Shown here: positions 8,085 through 15,924 of the stretch, piece after piece
How the letters are laid out: every line of letters begins with the position of its first letter
Numbering within the stretch: the stretch's first letter is position 1
Source: Chitinophagales bacterium 65-1
Lineage (GTDB): Bacteria > Bacteroidota > Bacteroidia > Chitinophagales > Chitinophagaceae
Direction of reading: 5' to 3'
Length of the DNA: 41,017 nt
Assembly (NCBI GenBank): GCA_002050465.1
Contig: MWYX01000055.1
Span: 1-41,017 of the forward strand
Position numbers and translations under genes: made by a program
The notes under the pieces: model-generated
The model's database searches: none
Seen by the model: only the letters and a program-made list of their open reading frames with translations
What the model was told of the DNA's origin: nothing

Positions 8085-9740
8085 ATGTATATAGTGTTTC
8101 AAATATCAAATATCAAATATCAAATCTGCTCTTTACTTATGGCATGTTGCTTAATTGCTTCAATAGCAACAGCCCAGCGTGATACCACAAAACGTCAAAC
8201 CATCGAAATCACTTCTTCGTATAAACCAGTATTAAGAAACGCAGTTAAGATAAATTTATCTGCTTCCCCGCTTGCAGCCGACACTTCAAGGCCGGCATTG
8301 GTATATAATATTCCCGCTCAGAATTTATTTTTTGCATACCAGCCAATCTCTTTAAAACCGCTTACGCTATCGCAGGACACAGGTTTGCAGCTTGGTATAA
8401 GAAATTATGTAAAAGCAGGTTTTGGAAATTATACAACTCCTTACATTGCTGCTGCTGTTAGCTTTGGTGATGGCAAATCAAGTATTGTAAATCTTTATGG
8501 AAATTATATTTCTTCCAAAGGGAAAATAACCAATCAAAATTTTAGTGAAATGCAGTTGAAAGGAACCGGAAGTTTCTTCACTGCAAAAAATGAAATGTAT
8601 GTACGTGCCGGAATTGATGCCAGACAATATTACCAATATGGTTACGACCATGAACTGCATAGTTATAATAAAGATAGTGTTAGCAGAAGATACCAGGATT
8701 TTACAGTTGCAGGAGGCTTACGAAATATTGCAGTGAATGATATGCATATAAACTATAATCCTAATGCAGAAGCGCATATTTTTTCAAGAGAAAATAAGGT
8801 AACTGAAAGTACCTTAATTTTAGAGGCACCCGTAGAGAAAAAATTTGGAGAATCTGTTTCAGTAAAAGTGGCAGCCAGGGCTGATATCACAAATTTTGCC
8901 AACAAGACAACTGCGATTAATACAAGTATCTCAAATAACTTGTTCCAGATTGCTCCTGAACTTGTTTATTATTCTGACAGGTTTACTTTTCATGGAGGTG
9001 TAACGCCCAGCTGGGATAATGGCAAATTAAGTGTTCTGCCAAACGTTTATGGAGAAGCCCAATTGCAACAGAAAGTGTTGATTGTACAGGCCGGTTGGGT
9101 TGGAAGGTTTATAAAAAACAGTTTCCGTTCATTGAGTTTGCTAAATCCTTACATGGCCGACCCATCTTTTTTATTGAACACTAAAGAGGTTCAATTTTAT
9201 GGCGGTGTTAAAGCAACGCTCGGTAAGCATTTCAGTTTTAATGCCAAGGCTGCTTTTGTAACGTATAATAATATGCCATTGTTTGTGAATGATTTTAATG
9301 ATGGTAAAAGTTTTGTTATCAGGAATGAAAGTAAAATGAATGCACTTCAGTTACATGGCGATATGAGCTTAGTCAGCCAGGATAAGTTTACACTTACAGC
9401 TGCATTGGATGTGAATACTTATACAGGATTAAAAGACAATGCCAATGCATGGCATTTGATCCCATTACAACTTACCGGGTCTTTCCGGTGGAATGCTTTT
9501 AAACAGGTATTACTGAAGGCTGATTTGTTCGCATTTTCAGGAGCGCCTGCGCTTTTGAAAAATAATAGTGAAATAAAATTAAAAGGTACAGATTTTAGCG
9601 CCGGTGGGGAATTTAAGATCAATAAAAAATTTAGTGCCTGGTTGGATTTTAATAATATCCTCGATAATAAATACCAAAGATTTAATAATTATCCTGTTTA
9701 CGGTTTAAATGTTATAGGAGGCATTATAGCTCATTTTTGA
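8085..9740 (+). CDS. outer-membrane beta-barrel protein, TonB-receptor-like without plug
   Basis: The 551-residue product has a signal peptide (hydrophobic about 14-30, ending ATAQ), a short periplasmic segment with IEITSSYKPVLR, and then alternating aromatic/polar strands typical of a Bacteroidota outer-membrane barrel, ending in GLNVIGGIIAHF with a C-terminal Phe. No TonB box or plug domain can be seen, so this is not a standard TonB-dependent receptor. Start: AAGGA lies just before the ATG at 8085; the alternative in-frame ATG at 8139 would leave too short a signal peptide. Codons 6-15 of the chosen frame are made of a heptamer tandem repeat, so slippage would shift the frame. It follows the TPR gene and is probably in its operon. 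Confidence 0.8.
   Translation: MYIVFQISNIKYQICSLLMACCLIASIATAQRDTTKRQTIEITSSYKPVLRNAVKINLSASPLAADTSRPALVYNIPAQNLFFAYQPISLKPLTLSQDTGLQLGIRNYVKAGFGNYTTPYIAAAVSFGDGKSSIVNLYGNYISSKGKITNQNFSEMQLKGTGSFFTAKNEMYVRAGIDARQYYQYGYDHELHSYNKDSVSRRYQDFTVAGGLRNIAVNDMHINYNPNAEAHIFSRENKVTESTLILEAPVEKKFGESVSVKVAARADITNFANKTTAINTSISNNLFQIAPELVYYSDRFTFHGGVTPSWDNGKLSVLPNVYGEAQLQQKVLIVQAGWVGRFIKNSFRSLSLLNPYMADPSFLLNTKEVQFYGGVKATLGKHFSFNAKAAFVTYNNMPLFVNDFNDGKSFVIRNESKMNALQLHGDMSLVSQDKFTLTAALDVNTYTGLKDNANAWHLIPLQLTGSFRWNAFKQVLLKADLFAFSGAPALLKNNSEIKLKGTDFSAGGEFKINKKFSAWLDFNNILDNKYQRFNNYPVYGLNVIGGIIAHF
8100..8127. repeat. heptamer tandem repeat inside a signal-peptide coding region
   Basis: Three exact copies of CAAATAT and a fourth variant copy (CAAATCT) run head to tail from 8100. 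They encode the n-region of the barrel protein's signal peptide. Because seven is not a multiple of three, gain or loss of one unit would put the ATG at 8085 out of frame. Confidence 0.75.
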
Positions 9741-9751
9741 TTCCTCTGATT

Positions 9752-9836
9752 TCACGCAAAGACGTAAAGAAAAATAAGAGGCAATATTTTCTTAGTTGTG
9801 TCTTATGGTTTATATCCTTTTGCGGACTTTGCGTGA
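9752..9836. repeat. inverted dispersed repeat, TCACGCAAAG arms
   Basis: The perfect 10-bp arms TCACGCAAAG (9752-9761) and CTTTGCGTGA (9827-9836) are separated by 65 nt, with partial further pairing inward (CGTAAA against TTTGCGG). They occupy the spacer after the barrel gene. The element could fold as a long RNA hairpin and act as a terminator, or be a miniature mobile repeat. Confidence 0.55.
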
Positions 9837-9868
9837 TATTAATTGCATAATGTATTTTGCAACCTGAT

Positions 9869-10504
9869 ATGCATTCACTCATTACATCTTATTTACTGCA
9901 AAACAAAGAATGTATTTTACCGACCATTGGTGTTCTACAGGTTATATATACACCAGCAGCTGCGGATACTGATAACAGCCGGATACTGCCACCTTCTGAA
10001 AACATTATATTTAAAAAAGAAGATCATTCAACATCTCCTGGTCTCACAGAATACATTGCTGTTCAAAAGCAAATCGGGCAGGCGGACGCAGAAAATCTAT
10101 TAAATAATTTTTGTAAAGATTGGAAAGAAAAGATCAATGCAGGAGAAAAGTTACATTTCGAAACCCTCGGATCTATACAAAAGAGTGCTGATGGCGAAAT
10201 AATATTTGAAAACGAAAAAGGCTCTGATTTTCTTCAACCGCTTACTGTTGACAATGTTTACAAAAGCAAACAACCTTTATATATTCCGGATGAAGCTGTG
10301 GTGCAGGAAGACGCAACAGTTCCGCAAGATGTTGTAGTAGAAAAATCTCATTGGGGGATTTGGGCGTTAATTCTTTTTGCCCTGGGACTTGTTATGCTTT
10401 TCTATCATTTTAAAGATCATAGGTTATCACGGTCAAATATGGGAAATCAACATAAGTTTATAATTGATTCGGCTGGCGCTACATATAAACTTCCGGGTAA
10501 ATAA
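9869..10504 (+). CDS. HU-CCDC81-type membrane protein
   Basis: Residues 1-130 resemble the paired bacterial HU domains of the CCDC81 type: the N-terminus MHSLITSYLLQNKECILPTIG and the later GEKLHFETLGSIQKSADGEI, in which a conserved turn precedes beta strands. A single transmembrane helix follows at about 162-180 (GIWALILFALGLVMLFYHF) with a short tail. Such proteins usually carry a SPOR domain after the membrane segment and are linked to envelope or division functions; here the SPOR domain is missing. An upstream in-frame TTG at 9857 would add four residues; the ATG at 9869 is preferred because homologues start close to this hydrophobic helix. DNA binding by this family is not established. 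Confidence 0.65.
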   Translation: MHSLITSYLLQNKECILPTIGVLQVIYTPAAADTDNSRILPPSENIIFKKEDHSTSPGLTEYIAVQKQIGQADAENLLNNFCKDWKEKINAGEKLHFETLGSIQKSADGEIIFENEKGSDFLQPLTVDNVYKSKQPLYIPDEAVVQEDATVPQDVVVEKSHWGIWALILFALGLVMLFYHFKDHRLSRSNMGNQHKFIIDSAGATYKLPGK

Positions 10505-10533
10505 TTAATTATTCTATAATACATTGAAAACGT

Positions 10534-10559
10534 CCATTACAAAGACTTTTCTGTAATGG
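10534..10559 (+). terminator. probable terminator after the HU-CCDC81 gene
   Basis: CCATTACA (10534-10541) pairs perfectly with TGTAATGG (10552-10559) across a 10-nt loop and is followed by a T-rich stretch. It lies 30 nt past the stop at 10504 and before the methyltransferase gene. Confidence 0.55.
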
Positions 10560-10590
10560 TAATTTTATATTTTCTTTGCAGCAAACTGAA

Positions 10591-11481
10591 ATGATGATCA
10601 TTTATTCGGTATGCCCGTGTTGTAATGGAAAAAATATACAAAATGCTTTATCTGTAAAAGATCATACTGTTTCAGAAAAGATGTTTGAGATATGGCAGTG
10701 TGATTCATGTGCTTTAAGATTTACGCAAAATGTGCCTGGCAAAAATGAAATAGAAAAATATTATAAATCAGAGAATTATATTTCTCATAGTGATACAAAA
10801 AAAGGACTAATTAATTCATTATATCATTATGTTAGAAAAAGAACTTTAAAAAGCAAAAGGAATTTAATCGAAAATTATACTAAGCTTCCTTCCGGAAGGA
10901 TCCTGGATATGGGTGCCGGAACCGGTGCATTTCTACATACAATGCAATCATCTCAGTGGGAAGTAACAGGACTTGAGCCTGACGATATTGCCCGGGAAAA
11001 TGCTAACAAATTGTATGGTTTAAGTTTAAAACCCTCGGAAGAGCTTTTCAATTTACAGCCTGCATCATTTAATGCCATTACTTTGTGGCATGTATTGGAA
11101 CATATTCATGACCTGCATTTGTATATCGGTCAATTAAAAAAGGTATTAAAGCCAACCGGTTTTTTATTTGTTGCTGTGCCTAATTACACTTGCTATGATG
11201 AAAAAATTTATAAGGAATTTTGGGCCGGGTACGATGTTCCCCGTCATTTGTATCATTTTTCTCCGGCATCAATTACACAATTATTATTAAAACATGGCTT
11301 GCAGTTAAAAGAAATAAAGCCGATGTGGTACGATAGTTTTTATGTAAGTATGTTAAGTGAAAAATACAAAAATGGTAAAAACAATTTTCTTAGCGCTATG
11401 TGGAATGGATACATCTCCAATTGTAAAGCACTATTTAATACCGAAAGATGCAGCTCTGTAATTTATATTGTAACGCATTAA
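10591..11481 (+). CDS. class I SAM-dependent methyltransferase with N-terminal zinc ribbon
   Basis: Two cysteine clusters near the N-terminus (CPCC at residues 8-11 and CDSC at 37-40) form a probable zinc ribbon. A Rossmann methyltransferase domain follows, with motif I LDMGAGTGAF (about 105-114), an acidic residue ending strand 2 in GLEPDD, and WHVLEHIHD in the motif IV region. This architecture is shared with methyltransferases acting on sugars or small molecules in surface polysaccharide pathways, but no sugar genes are near, so the substrate is unknown. A TTG start at 10576 is possible; the ATG at 10591 is preferred, and ATG at 10594 is equally feasible. A TTTCTTTG sequence at 10571 is close to the -7 consensus. 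Confidence 0.8.
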   Translation: MMIIYSVCPCCNGKNIQNALSVKDHTVSEKMFEIWQCDSCALRFTQNVPGKNEIEKYYKSENYISHSDTKKGLINSLYHYVRKRTLKSKRNLIENYTKLPSGRILDMGAGTGAFLHTMQSSQWEVTGLEPDDIARENANKLYGLSLKPSEELFNLQPASFNAITLWHVLEHIHDLHLYIGQLKKVLKPTGFLFVAVPNYTCYDEKIYKEFWAGYDVPRHLYHFSPASITQLLLKHGLQLKEIKPMWYDSFYVSMLSEKYKNGKNNFLSAMWNGYISNCKALFNTERCSSVIYIVTH

Positions 11482-11491
11482 TTCTAAAACA

Positions 11492-11515
11492 AAAACTAAT
11501 TTTTCATTTAGTTTT
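11492..11515 (+). terminator. possible terminator after the methyltransferase
   Basis: AAAACTAA (11492-11499) pairs with TTAGTTTT (11508-11515) around an 8-nt loop, with a T-rich stretch downstream. The stem is AT-rich and therefore weak, but it is placed 11 nt after the stop codon. Confidence 0.4.
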
Positions 11516-11560
11516 AAACATTTTTCTTTTAACCTGTATTCATTATTTCAAAATAAATGA

Positions 11561-11746
11561 ATGAAAGAGATCATTAATTGTGCAGCGTATTCATCGGGCA
11601 GGCGTATTGCCGATGTTAAGCTTAATGATGTTCATGAAGTGCTTAAAGCCAGCAACCAATTCGTGTGGATAGGATTACATGAGCCTTCTGAAGAAGTACT
11701 TAGTAAAGTGCAGCATGAATTTGGCCTGCACGATGCTTACAGGTGA
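11561..11746 (+). pseudogene. corA: N-terminal remnant of CorA magnesium/cobalt transporter
   Basis: Codons 1-58 match the start of the cytosolic domain of Bacteroidota CorA proteins: SSGRRIADVKLNDVHEV, then FVWIGLHEPSEE and HEFGLHD. The family continues with an LAVEDA-type segment and more than 200 further residues including the GMN-bearing transmembrane helices. Here the similarity ends at Asp58 (11732-11734); a stop follows three codons later because the sequence passes into an AIM24-family gene in another frame. The fragment cannot make a channel. The join is either a real deletion or an assembly chimera. Confidence 0.8.
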
Positions 11747-12318
11747 AAGCCTTTTTATGACCGCCTATACGCATACCGGGTCAGGAAAAAAACGGGTAAC
11801 ATTCGCTTCTCCATATCCCGGTAAAATAATTCCTATTGATCTTAGTATGATTGGTGGAAAACTAATTTGCCAGAAAGATGCTTTTTTGTGTGCTGCGAAA
11901 GGCGTTAGCGTAGGTATTGAAATTTCAAAGAAAATTGGGCACAGGTTTGTTTGGAGGGGAAGGGTTTATAATGCAGAAGTTGCAAGGTGATGGAATGGCC
12001 TTTGTTCACGCAGGAGGAACAATTATAGAAAGAACTACATCTCATAATGATAAATTAAGAGTAGATACTGGCTGCCTTGTTGCATTTACAAGTTCCGTTA
12101 ATTATGACATTGAATTTGTAGGTGGTATAAAGAATACAATCTTTGGCGGCGAAGGCATTTTCTTTGCTACTTTATCGGGCCAAGGAAAAGTATGGATACA
12201 ATCACTACCTATAAGCAGGCTGGCCTCCAGGATATTGGCATACGGAACTTATAATCGAAAAGAGGAGGGAAGTATATTAGGGGGAATTGGTAATATGCTT
12301 GACGGGGATGGGAGGTAA
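11733..12318 (+). pseudogene. AIM24 / TIGR00266 family protein, 5'-truncated and frameshifted
   Basis: From MLTGESLF at 11733 the translation matches the middle and end of AIM24-family proteins, soluble beta-helical proteins of unclear function. The first frame runs through FASPYPGKIIPIDL to GIEISKK, then the match moves by one base to [20 protein letters not shown] and continues to the end. The change of frame falls at an AAAA run (11931-11934), where one A fewer would restore a continuous reading frame. About 60-70 N-terminal residues are missing, replaced by the corA start. Nearly 200 residues of the family are still recognisable, so the damage is recent or due to sequencing. Confidence 0.8.
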
Positions 12319-12390
12319 ATCCTGCGATAATAATTTTTAATCAAATACGAGTGAGATAGTTTCCTTACTTTAGCCATTAAATTTTACAAC

Positions 12391-12561
12391 ATGAAACTTT
12401 CAGCACCAACCCAACTGCTTTGGGTACTTGCAGTAATTCTCGGCATTTTAGGCATTGTAGGTCATTTAACTCCGGTTAATTATTTAACCGAATACAAGTT
12501 TATTTTAGTAATGATCGGCTTTCTGCTTTTGGTAATTGGCACTTTGTTTAAAAGGGCATAA
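12391..12561 (+). CDS. small two-helix membrane protein
   Basis: This 56-residue open frame (ATG at 12391, TAA at 12559) encodes two hydrophobic helices (about 8-26 and 36-52) separated by a polar loop with NYLTEYK, ending in KRA. Similar small membrane proteins of unknown function occur in Bacteroidota. The frame is supported by the balanced helix-loop-helix pattern and the positive C-terminus. TACTTTAG about 25 nt upstream differs at one position from the TAnnTTTG -7 box. It lies between the damaged AIM24 gene and the convergent CYTH gene. Confidence 0.7.
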   Translation: MKLSAPTQLLWVLAVILGILGIVGHLTPVNYLTEYKFILVMIGFLLLVIGTLFKRA

Positions 12562-12577
12562 TAGTAGCAGATATTTA

Positions 12578-13117
12578 TTAAATTTTTTTTAAAATAAGAT
12601 CGCTGTAAGACAGAGCGATAAAGTCCAAAGGTTTAATATTAAAAAACGCTGCGTATTTATTTGCCCGTTCCTTTAGTATTTCAATTCCTAAGCTCCCATC
12701 TGTATCTATCGCTTCTACTTCTATAAATGTTCCTAATCCGGTAACAGTATCAAAATGAAATTTTACATTGTCGATAAAGTATATCCTTCTCCTTTTTGTT
12801 ACTACCATTTTTATTCCGTGAAGCTTTATTAAAATATCCTTCAAGCTGTTGCCTGCCTGTCCGACAGGCAGGGCACGATTGTGTTGATATAATAAAACTT
12901 CCGATTGTTTCACATCCGCCGTGTTTTTTCTTTCATAATAAATAAGGGAGTTTTCAATATTTCCTTCCCGTAGTTTTAATCTGCCTTTGGTTACATTAAA
13001 GTAAGTGTCAGTTTGATTGTCTTCTCCAATAAAAGTGGGTTTGAGCTCTGATAGTTTCTTTTCCAACTTATTTAATTCAGTGGTCTTTGCTTTGAATTCG
13101 AAATTTATAATGGACAT
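12578..13117 (-). CDS. CYTH domain protein (class IV adenylate cyclase-like), with repeat insertion
   Basis: CYTH proteins are tunnel-fold enzymes acting on triphosphates; the CyaB branch makes cAMP and others hydrolyse thiamine triphosphate or inorganic triphosphate. The N-terminal ExExK motif reads NFEFK (5-9), with Asn in the first position as in some CyaB-like members. Basic and acidic strand residues follow (GRLKLREG, YYERK, TKRRRIYF, HFDTV, FIEVEA). Codons 82-89 (ALPVGQAG) are encoded by a palindromic dispersed repeat inserted in frame at 12852-12872, making an extra loop before SLKDIL. The family fold otherwise looks intact at 179 residues. It is divergent from a class III cyclase, with 103 nt between starts. 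The actual substrate is uncertain. Confidence 0.8.
   Translation of the reverse strand: MSIINFEFKAKTTELNKLEKKLSELKPTFIGEDNQTDTYFNVTKGRLKLREGNIENSLIYYERKNTADVKQSEVLLYQHNRALPVGQAGNSLKDILIKLHGIKMVVTKRRRIYFIDNVKFHFDTVTGLGTFIEVEAIDTDGSLGIEILKERANKYAAFFNIKPLDFIALSYSDLILKKI
12852..12872. repeat. 21-nt perfect palindrome inserted in the CYTH gene
   Basis: CCTGCCTGTC and GACAGGCAGG flank a single central C. Shorter relatives occur at 3779-3793 and 39181-39194. The sequence is GC-rich and in frame with the host gene, adding about eight residues without a stop. Confidence 0.8.
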
Positions 13118-13176
13118 TATTGTATATAATTTGATGAAGTTACAAATTGAAGCGCCAACGTTTCCGCTTTTTGCTT

Positions 13177-13184
13177 TAAATTTG
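13177..13184 (+). promoter_or_regulatory. candidate -7 box (TAnnTTTG) for the cyclase gene
   Basis: TAAATTTG matches the Bacteroidota -7 consensus and lies 36 nt before the ATG at 13221. It supports that start over upstream in-frame ATGs such as the one at 13134. No clear -33 box was found. Confidence 0.4.
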
Positions 13185-13220
13185 AAATGTAATAGTTATT
13201 TCCTCACTAATTCTGGTTTA

Positions 13221-15197
13221 ATGCAAACCGAGAAAATTGATCCGCACATACCGCAGCGGGTGAGACAGCTTGCCGCAATTATGTTTGCTGACATGACAGG
13301 CTATACTGCCTTAATGGGAGAGAATGAAGAGAAAGCAAAAATATTAAGAGATCGACAGAGGCAAACGTTGGAAAAATTTATTCCTGGCCATAATGGAAAA
13401 ATCATCCAGTATTTCGGTGATGGTACACTGAGTATTTTTTCAAGCGCTATTGATGTTGTAAATGCAGCAATCGCTATTCAAAAAGAATTACAAAAAGAAC
13501 CTAAAGTATCGTTGAGGATAGGGATACATTCCGGTGATATAGTTTACGATCACGAGGGTGTATATGGTGACAGCGTAAATCTTGCGTCACGTATTGAAGC
13601 ATTATCCTTACCAGGTGCTGTCCTCATTTCTGATAAGGTTTTTGATGAAGTAAAAAATCAAACTGAAATAAAAACTGCTCTTCTCGGAAATTTCCATTTA
13701 AAAAACGTGAAACGGCAGGTTGGCATTTATGCAATTGCAAATGAAGGACTTGTTGTTCCCACATCTTCCCAAATTAATGTAAAAGCCGGAAATGAAAAAA
13801 GTATTGCTGTACTTCCGTTTGTTAATATGAGTGCAAATCCTGAAAATGAATATTTCAGTGATGGTATCTCTGAAGAAATTCTTAATGCGCTTACACGGGT
13901 AGAAGGATTACAGGTGACAGCACGTACTTCATCCTTTTCCTTTAAAGGGAAAAATGAAGATGTACGGAATATTGGAGTAGCATTGGGCGTAGCAACAGTG
14001 CTGGAAGGAAGTGTACGCAGAGCAGGAAAAAAAATAAGAATAACGGCACAACTCATAAATACTGCCGACGGATATCATATATGGTCAGAAGTGTATGACA
14101 GCGATCTTGAAGATATATTCCAGGTACAGGATGAGATATCGCTTAAGATAGTTAAACGACTTAAAGATGATTTTGCAAGGAATAAAGAAGCGAAAGAGCA
14201 TATGATAAAACCGCCAACAGATAATATTGAGGCTTACAATCTTTACCTGAAGGCGCGTTATCACTGGAACAGGTCAAATCCTGAAGACATAAAAAAAGCT
14301 ATAACGATTTTTGAAGAGGTTATCAAACTAGATCCTGACTTTGCTTTACCATATTCTGCACTTTCATTTTGTTATTCTTTTATGGGTTCTACAGGATTAA
14401 TACCGCCTTCAGAAGCATATCCAAAAGCAAAAGATTATACATTGAAAGCTATCGAGCTTGATCCCAATCATGCTGAATCACATCTTTCGCTTGCCACTAT
14501 TAAATTTTTTCATAACTGGGATTTTGATGGCGCTGAAGTCTCATTAAATAAAGCATTAAGCCTTTGTCTTAATTCATCACTTATTAACCAGGTTCATGGT
14601 TGGTTTCTGATCGCAAAAGGTGATTTTACAAAAGCTATAGAAAAAATGGAGCAGGCTGTTAAACTTGATCCCCTCTCGCTGCCGCTAATGAGTAACCTTG
14701 CTGATGCTTATTCATTTGCCGGAAGATTTGGAGAGGCTCTGGAACAGTATGACAGGATAATTGAAATGGATCCAATATTCCGTCGTGCCTTCGAAGGTAG
14801 AGGAATGATCCATTTGGCAAAAGGTGAATATGAAAAAGCCGTGAAAGATTTCGAGCAATATCATACGCTCATAGGTAATCCTCTCAAAGGACTTAGTTCA
14901 TTAGGACATGCTTATGCAGCAGCGGGCTATACTGACAAAGCACTCGAATGCCTGGAGAAAATCAAGCAAAGAGAAAGAGACGAGCCGGGAACTATCCTGC
15001 ACATGGATTATGCATTTCTATATTCAGGATTAAAAGATTTTGACAAGGCATTCCATTACCTTAATAAAACTTATGAAGAGCGTATTGGTATTGCCTGCTT
15101 AGGTATGATCTTCTGTATCAGATATCCGATGCTAAAAGAGTTAAGAATAGATCCAAGGTTTAAAGACCTTACCCGTAAAATGGGGATTGACGGATAA
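13221..15197 (+). CDS. class III nucleotidyl cyclase fused to TolB-like domain and TPRs
   Basis: The 658-residue protein begins with a class III adenylate/guanylate cyclase domain (about 12-185). Its metal-binding aspartates are Asp24 in MFADMTGYT and Asp67 in YFGDG, and the transition-state Asn120 and Arg124 lie in VNLASRIE. Thus catalysis looks possible. The residue four before Asp67, normally a purine-selecting Lys, is Gln63, and Ser118 occupies the partner position, so the base preference is unclear. Residues about 192-330 form a COG5616 TolB-like domain (KSIAVLPFVNMS, EYFSDGISEEI). TPR repeats fill about 345-655. There is no signal peptide or membrane helix. The open frame extends back to 13017, but that would overlap the CYTH gene; homologues begin just before RQLAAIMF. 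Confidence 0.87.
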   Translation: MQTEKIDPHIPQRVRQLAAIMFADMTGYTALMGENEEKAKILRDRQRQTLEKFIPGHNGKIIQYFGDGTLSIFSSAIDVVNAAIAIQKELQKEPKVSLRIGIHSGDIVYDHEGVYGDSVNLASRIEALSLPGAVLISDKVFDEVKNQTEIKTALLGNFHLKNVKRQVGIYAIANEGLVVPTSSQINVKAGNEKSIAVLPFVNMSANPENEYFSDGISEEILNALTRVEGLQVTARTSSFSFKGKNEDVRNIGVALGVATVLEGSVRRAGKKIRITAQLINTADGYHIWSEVYDSDLEDIFQVQDEISLKIVKRLKDDFARNKEAKEHMIKPPTDNIEAYNLYLKARYHWNRSNPEDIKKAITIFEEVIKLDPDFALPYSALSFCYSFMGSTGLIPPSEAYPKAKDYTLKAIELDPNHAESHLSLATIKFFHNWDFDGAEVSLNKALSLCLNSSLINQVHGWFLIAKGDFTKAIEKMEQAVKLDPLSLPLMSNLADAYSFAGRFGEALEQYDRIIEMDPIFRRAFEGRGMIHLAKGEYEKAVKDFEQYHTLIGNPLKGLSSLGHAYAAAGYTDKALECLEKIKQRERDEPGTILHMDYAFLYSGLKDFDKAFHYLNKTYEERIGIACLGMIFCIRYPMLKELRIDPRFKDLTRKMGIDG

Positions 15198-15249
15198 GTG
15201 GAATCACTACTTCATCTGTTTGATTGAATTGAATAAAAGTAACACAGAG

Positions 15250-15891
15250 TTACTTAGGTTTCTTTATCCACAGATAAGCACGTTTACTTGGATATTCAAC
15301 ATCTTTGTAAGGCTGTCTTTCAATTACATCTATTATTTCAAAACCTGTTTCCTGTACTATTTCAATAATTTTTGATGTATCAAAAAAATAAAAATCAATG
15401 TTTACTTTATGTTCAAGAAATTCCTCCATATGAACGACACCTTCACCCACATGATAGGAGAATAGGAAATGCCCGTCTTCTTTTAAAATTCTTTTAATCT
15501 CTTTAAAAGCTTTTTTTATTTGTTTATAATTAAAATGGACAATAGAATAAAATGCTATTGCAGAACCAAATGTTAGATCCCGGTATTTCATATTTAACAT
15601 GTCGCCTGTATCAAACGCCAAATGCGGATGGAGTTTTCTTGCCTCATTTATCATTTTCTCAGAGATATCAATGCCAATAATATCTGTTAGTTCCTGGTCA
15701 GCAATAAATTTTGTGGTTTGTCCCGGGCCACAACCCAGATCAATAAGCTTTTCTTTTTGAATATTCTCATCCACAAAACGTTTCAGCAAAATTCTATCAA
15801 GATGTTTTTTATTTAATTCATCAATAAACTTGTAAGCATAATTTTTTGCTGTTTTATTATAACAATCAATTATGTTTTGTTGTTTTTGCAT
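15250..15891 (-). CDS. class I SAM-dependent methyltransferase
   Basis: A 213-residue Rossmann methyltransferase. Motif I is LIDLGCGPGQTT, strand 2 ends with GIDIS, and the motif II/III region contains DTGDMLNM and the SAIAFYSIVHF block, followed by GHFLFSYHVGEG. This fits the Methyltransf_11/25 group acting on small molecules. The substrate cannot be deduced. The start lies 33 nt after the glutaminyl cyclotransferase gene on the same strand, so it may be the last member of a three-gene transcript with the S46 peptidase. Confidence 0.85.
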   Translation of the reverse strand: MQKQQNIIDCYNKTAKNYAYKFIDELNKKHLDRILLKRFVDENIQKEKLIDLGCGPGQTTKFIADQELTDIIGIDISEKMINEARKLHPHLAFDTGDMLNMKYRDLTFGSAIAFYSIVHFNYKQIKKAFKEIKRILKEDGHFLFSYHVGEGVVHMEEFLEHKVNIDFYFFDTSKIIEIVQETGFEIIDVIERQPYKDVEYPSKRAYLWIKKPK

Positions 15892-15924
15892 ATGGGCTGT
15901 TGTTTTTGCAATATTGCAGCAATA

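Noticed and set aside
8085-8139. Start of the barrel gene at the internal ATG 8139
   Set aside because: It would give only about 12 residues of signal sequence with no positive n-region. The upstream ATG has a better ribosome site (AAGGA) and a complete signal peptide, although it includes the repeat.
9843-10103. 86-residue plus-strand frame overlapping the HU-CCDC81 gene
   Set aside because: It has no domain similarity and lies entirely in another frame of a well-supported gene.
13017-13220. N-terminal extension of the cyclase gene from 13017
   Set aside because: It would overlap the CYTH coding region on the other strand, lacks family similarity, and a TAnnTTTG box lies at 13177. The start at 13221 matches homologues.
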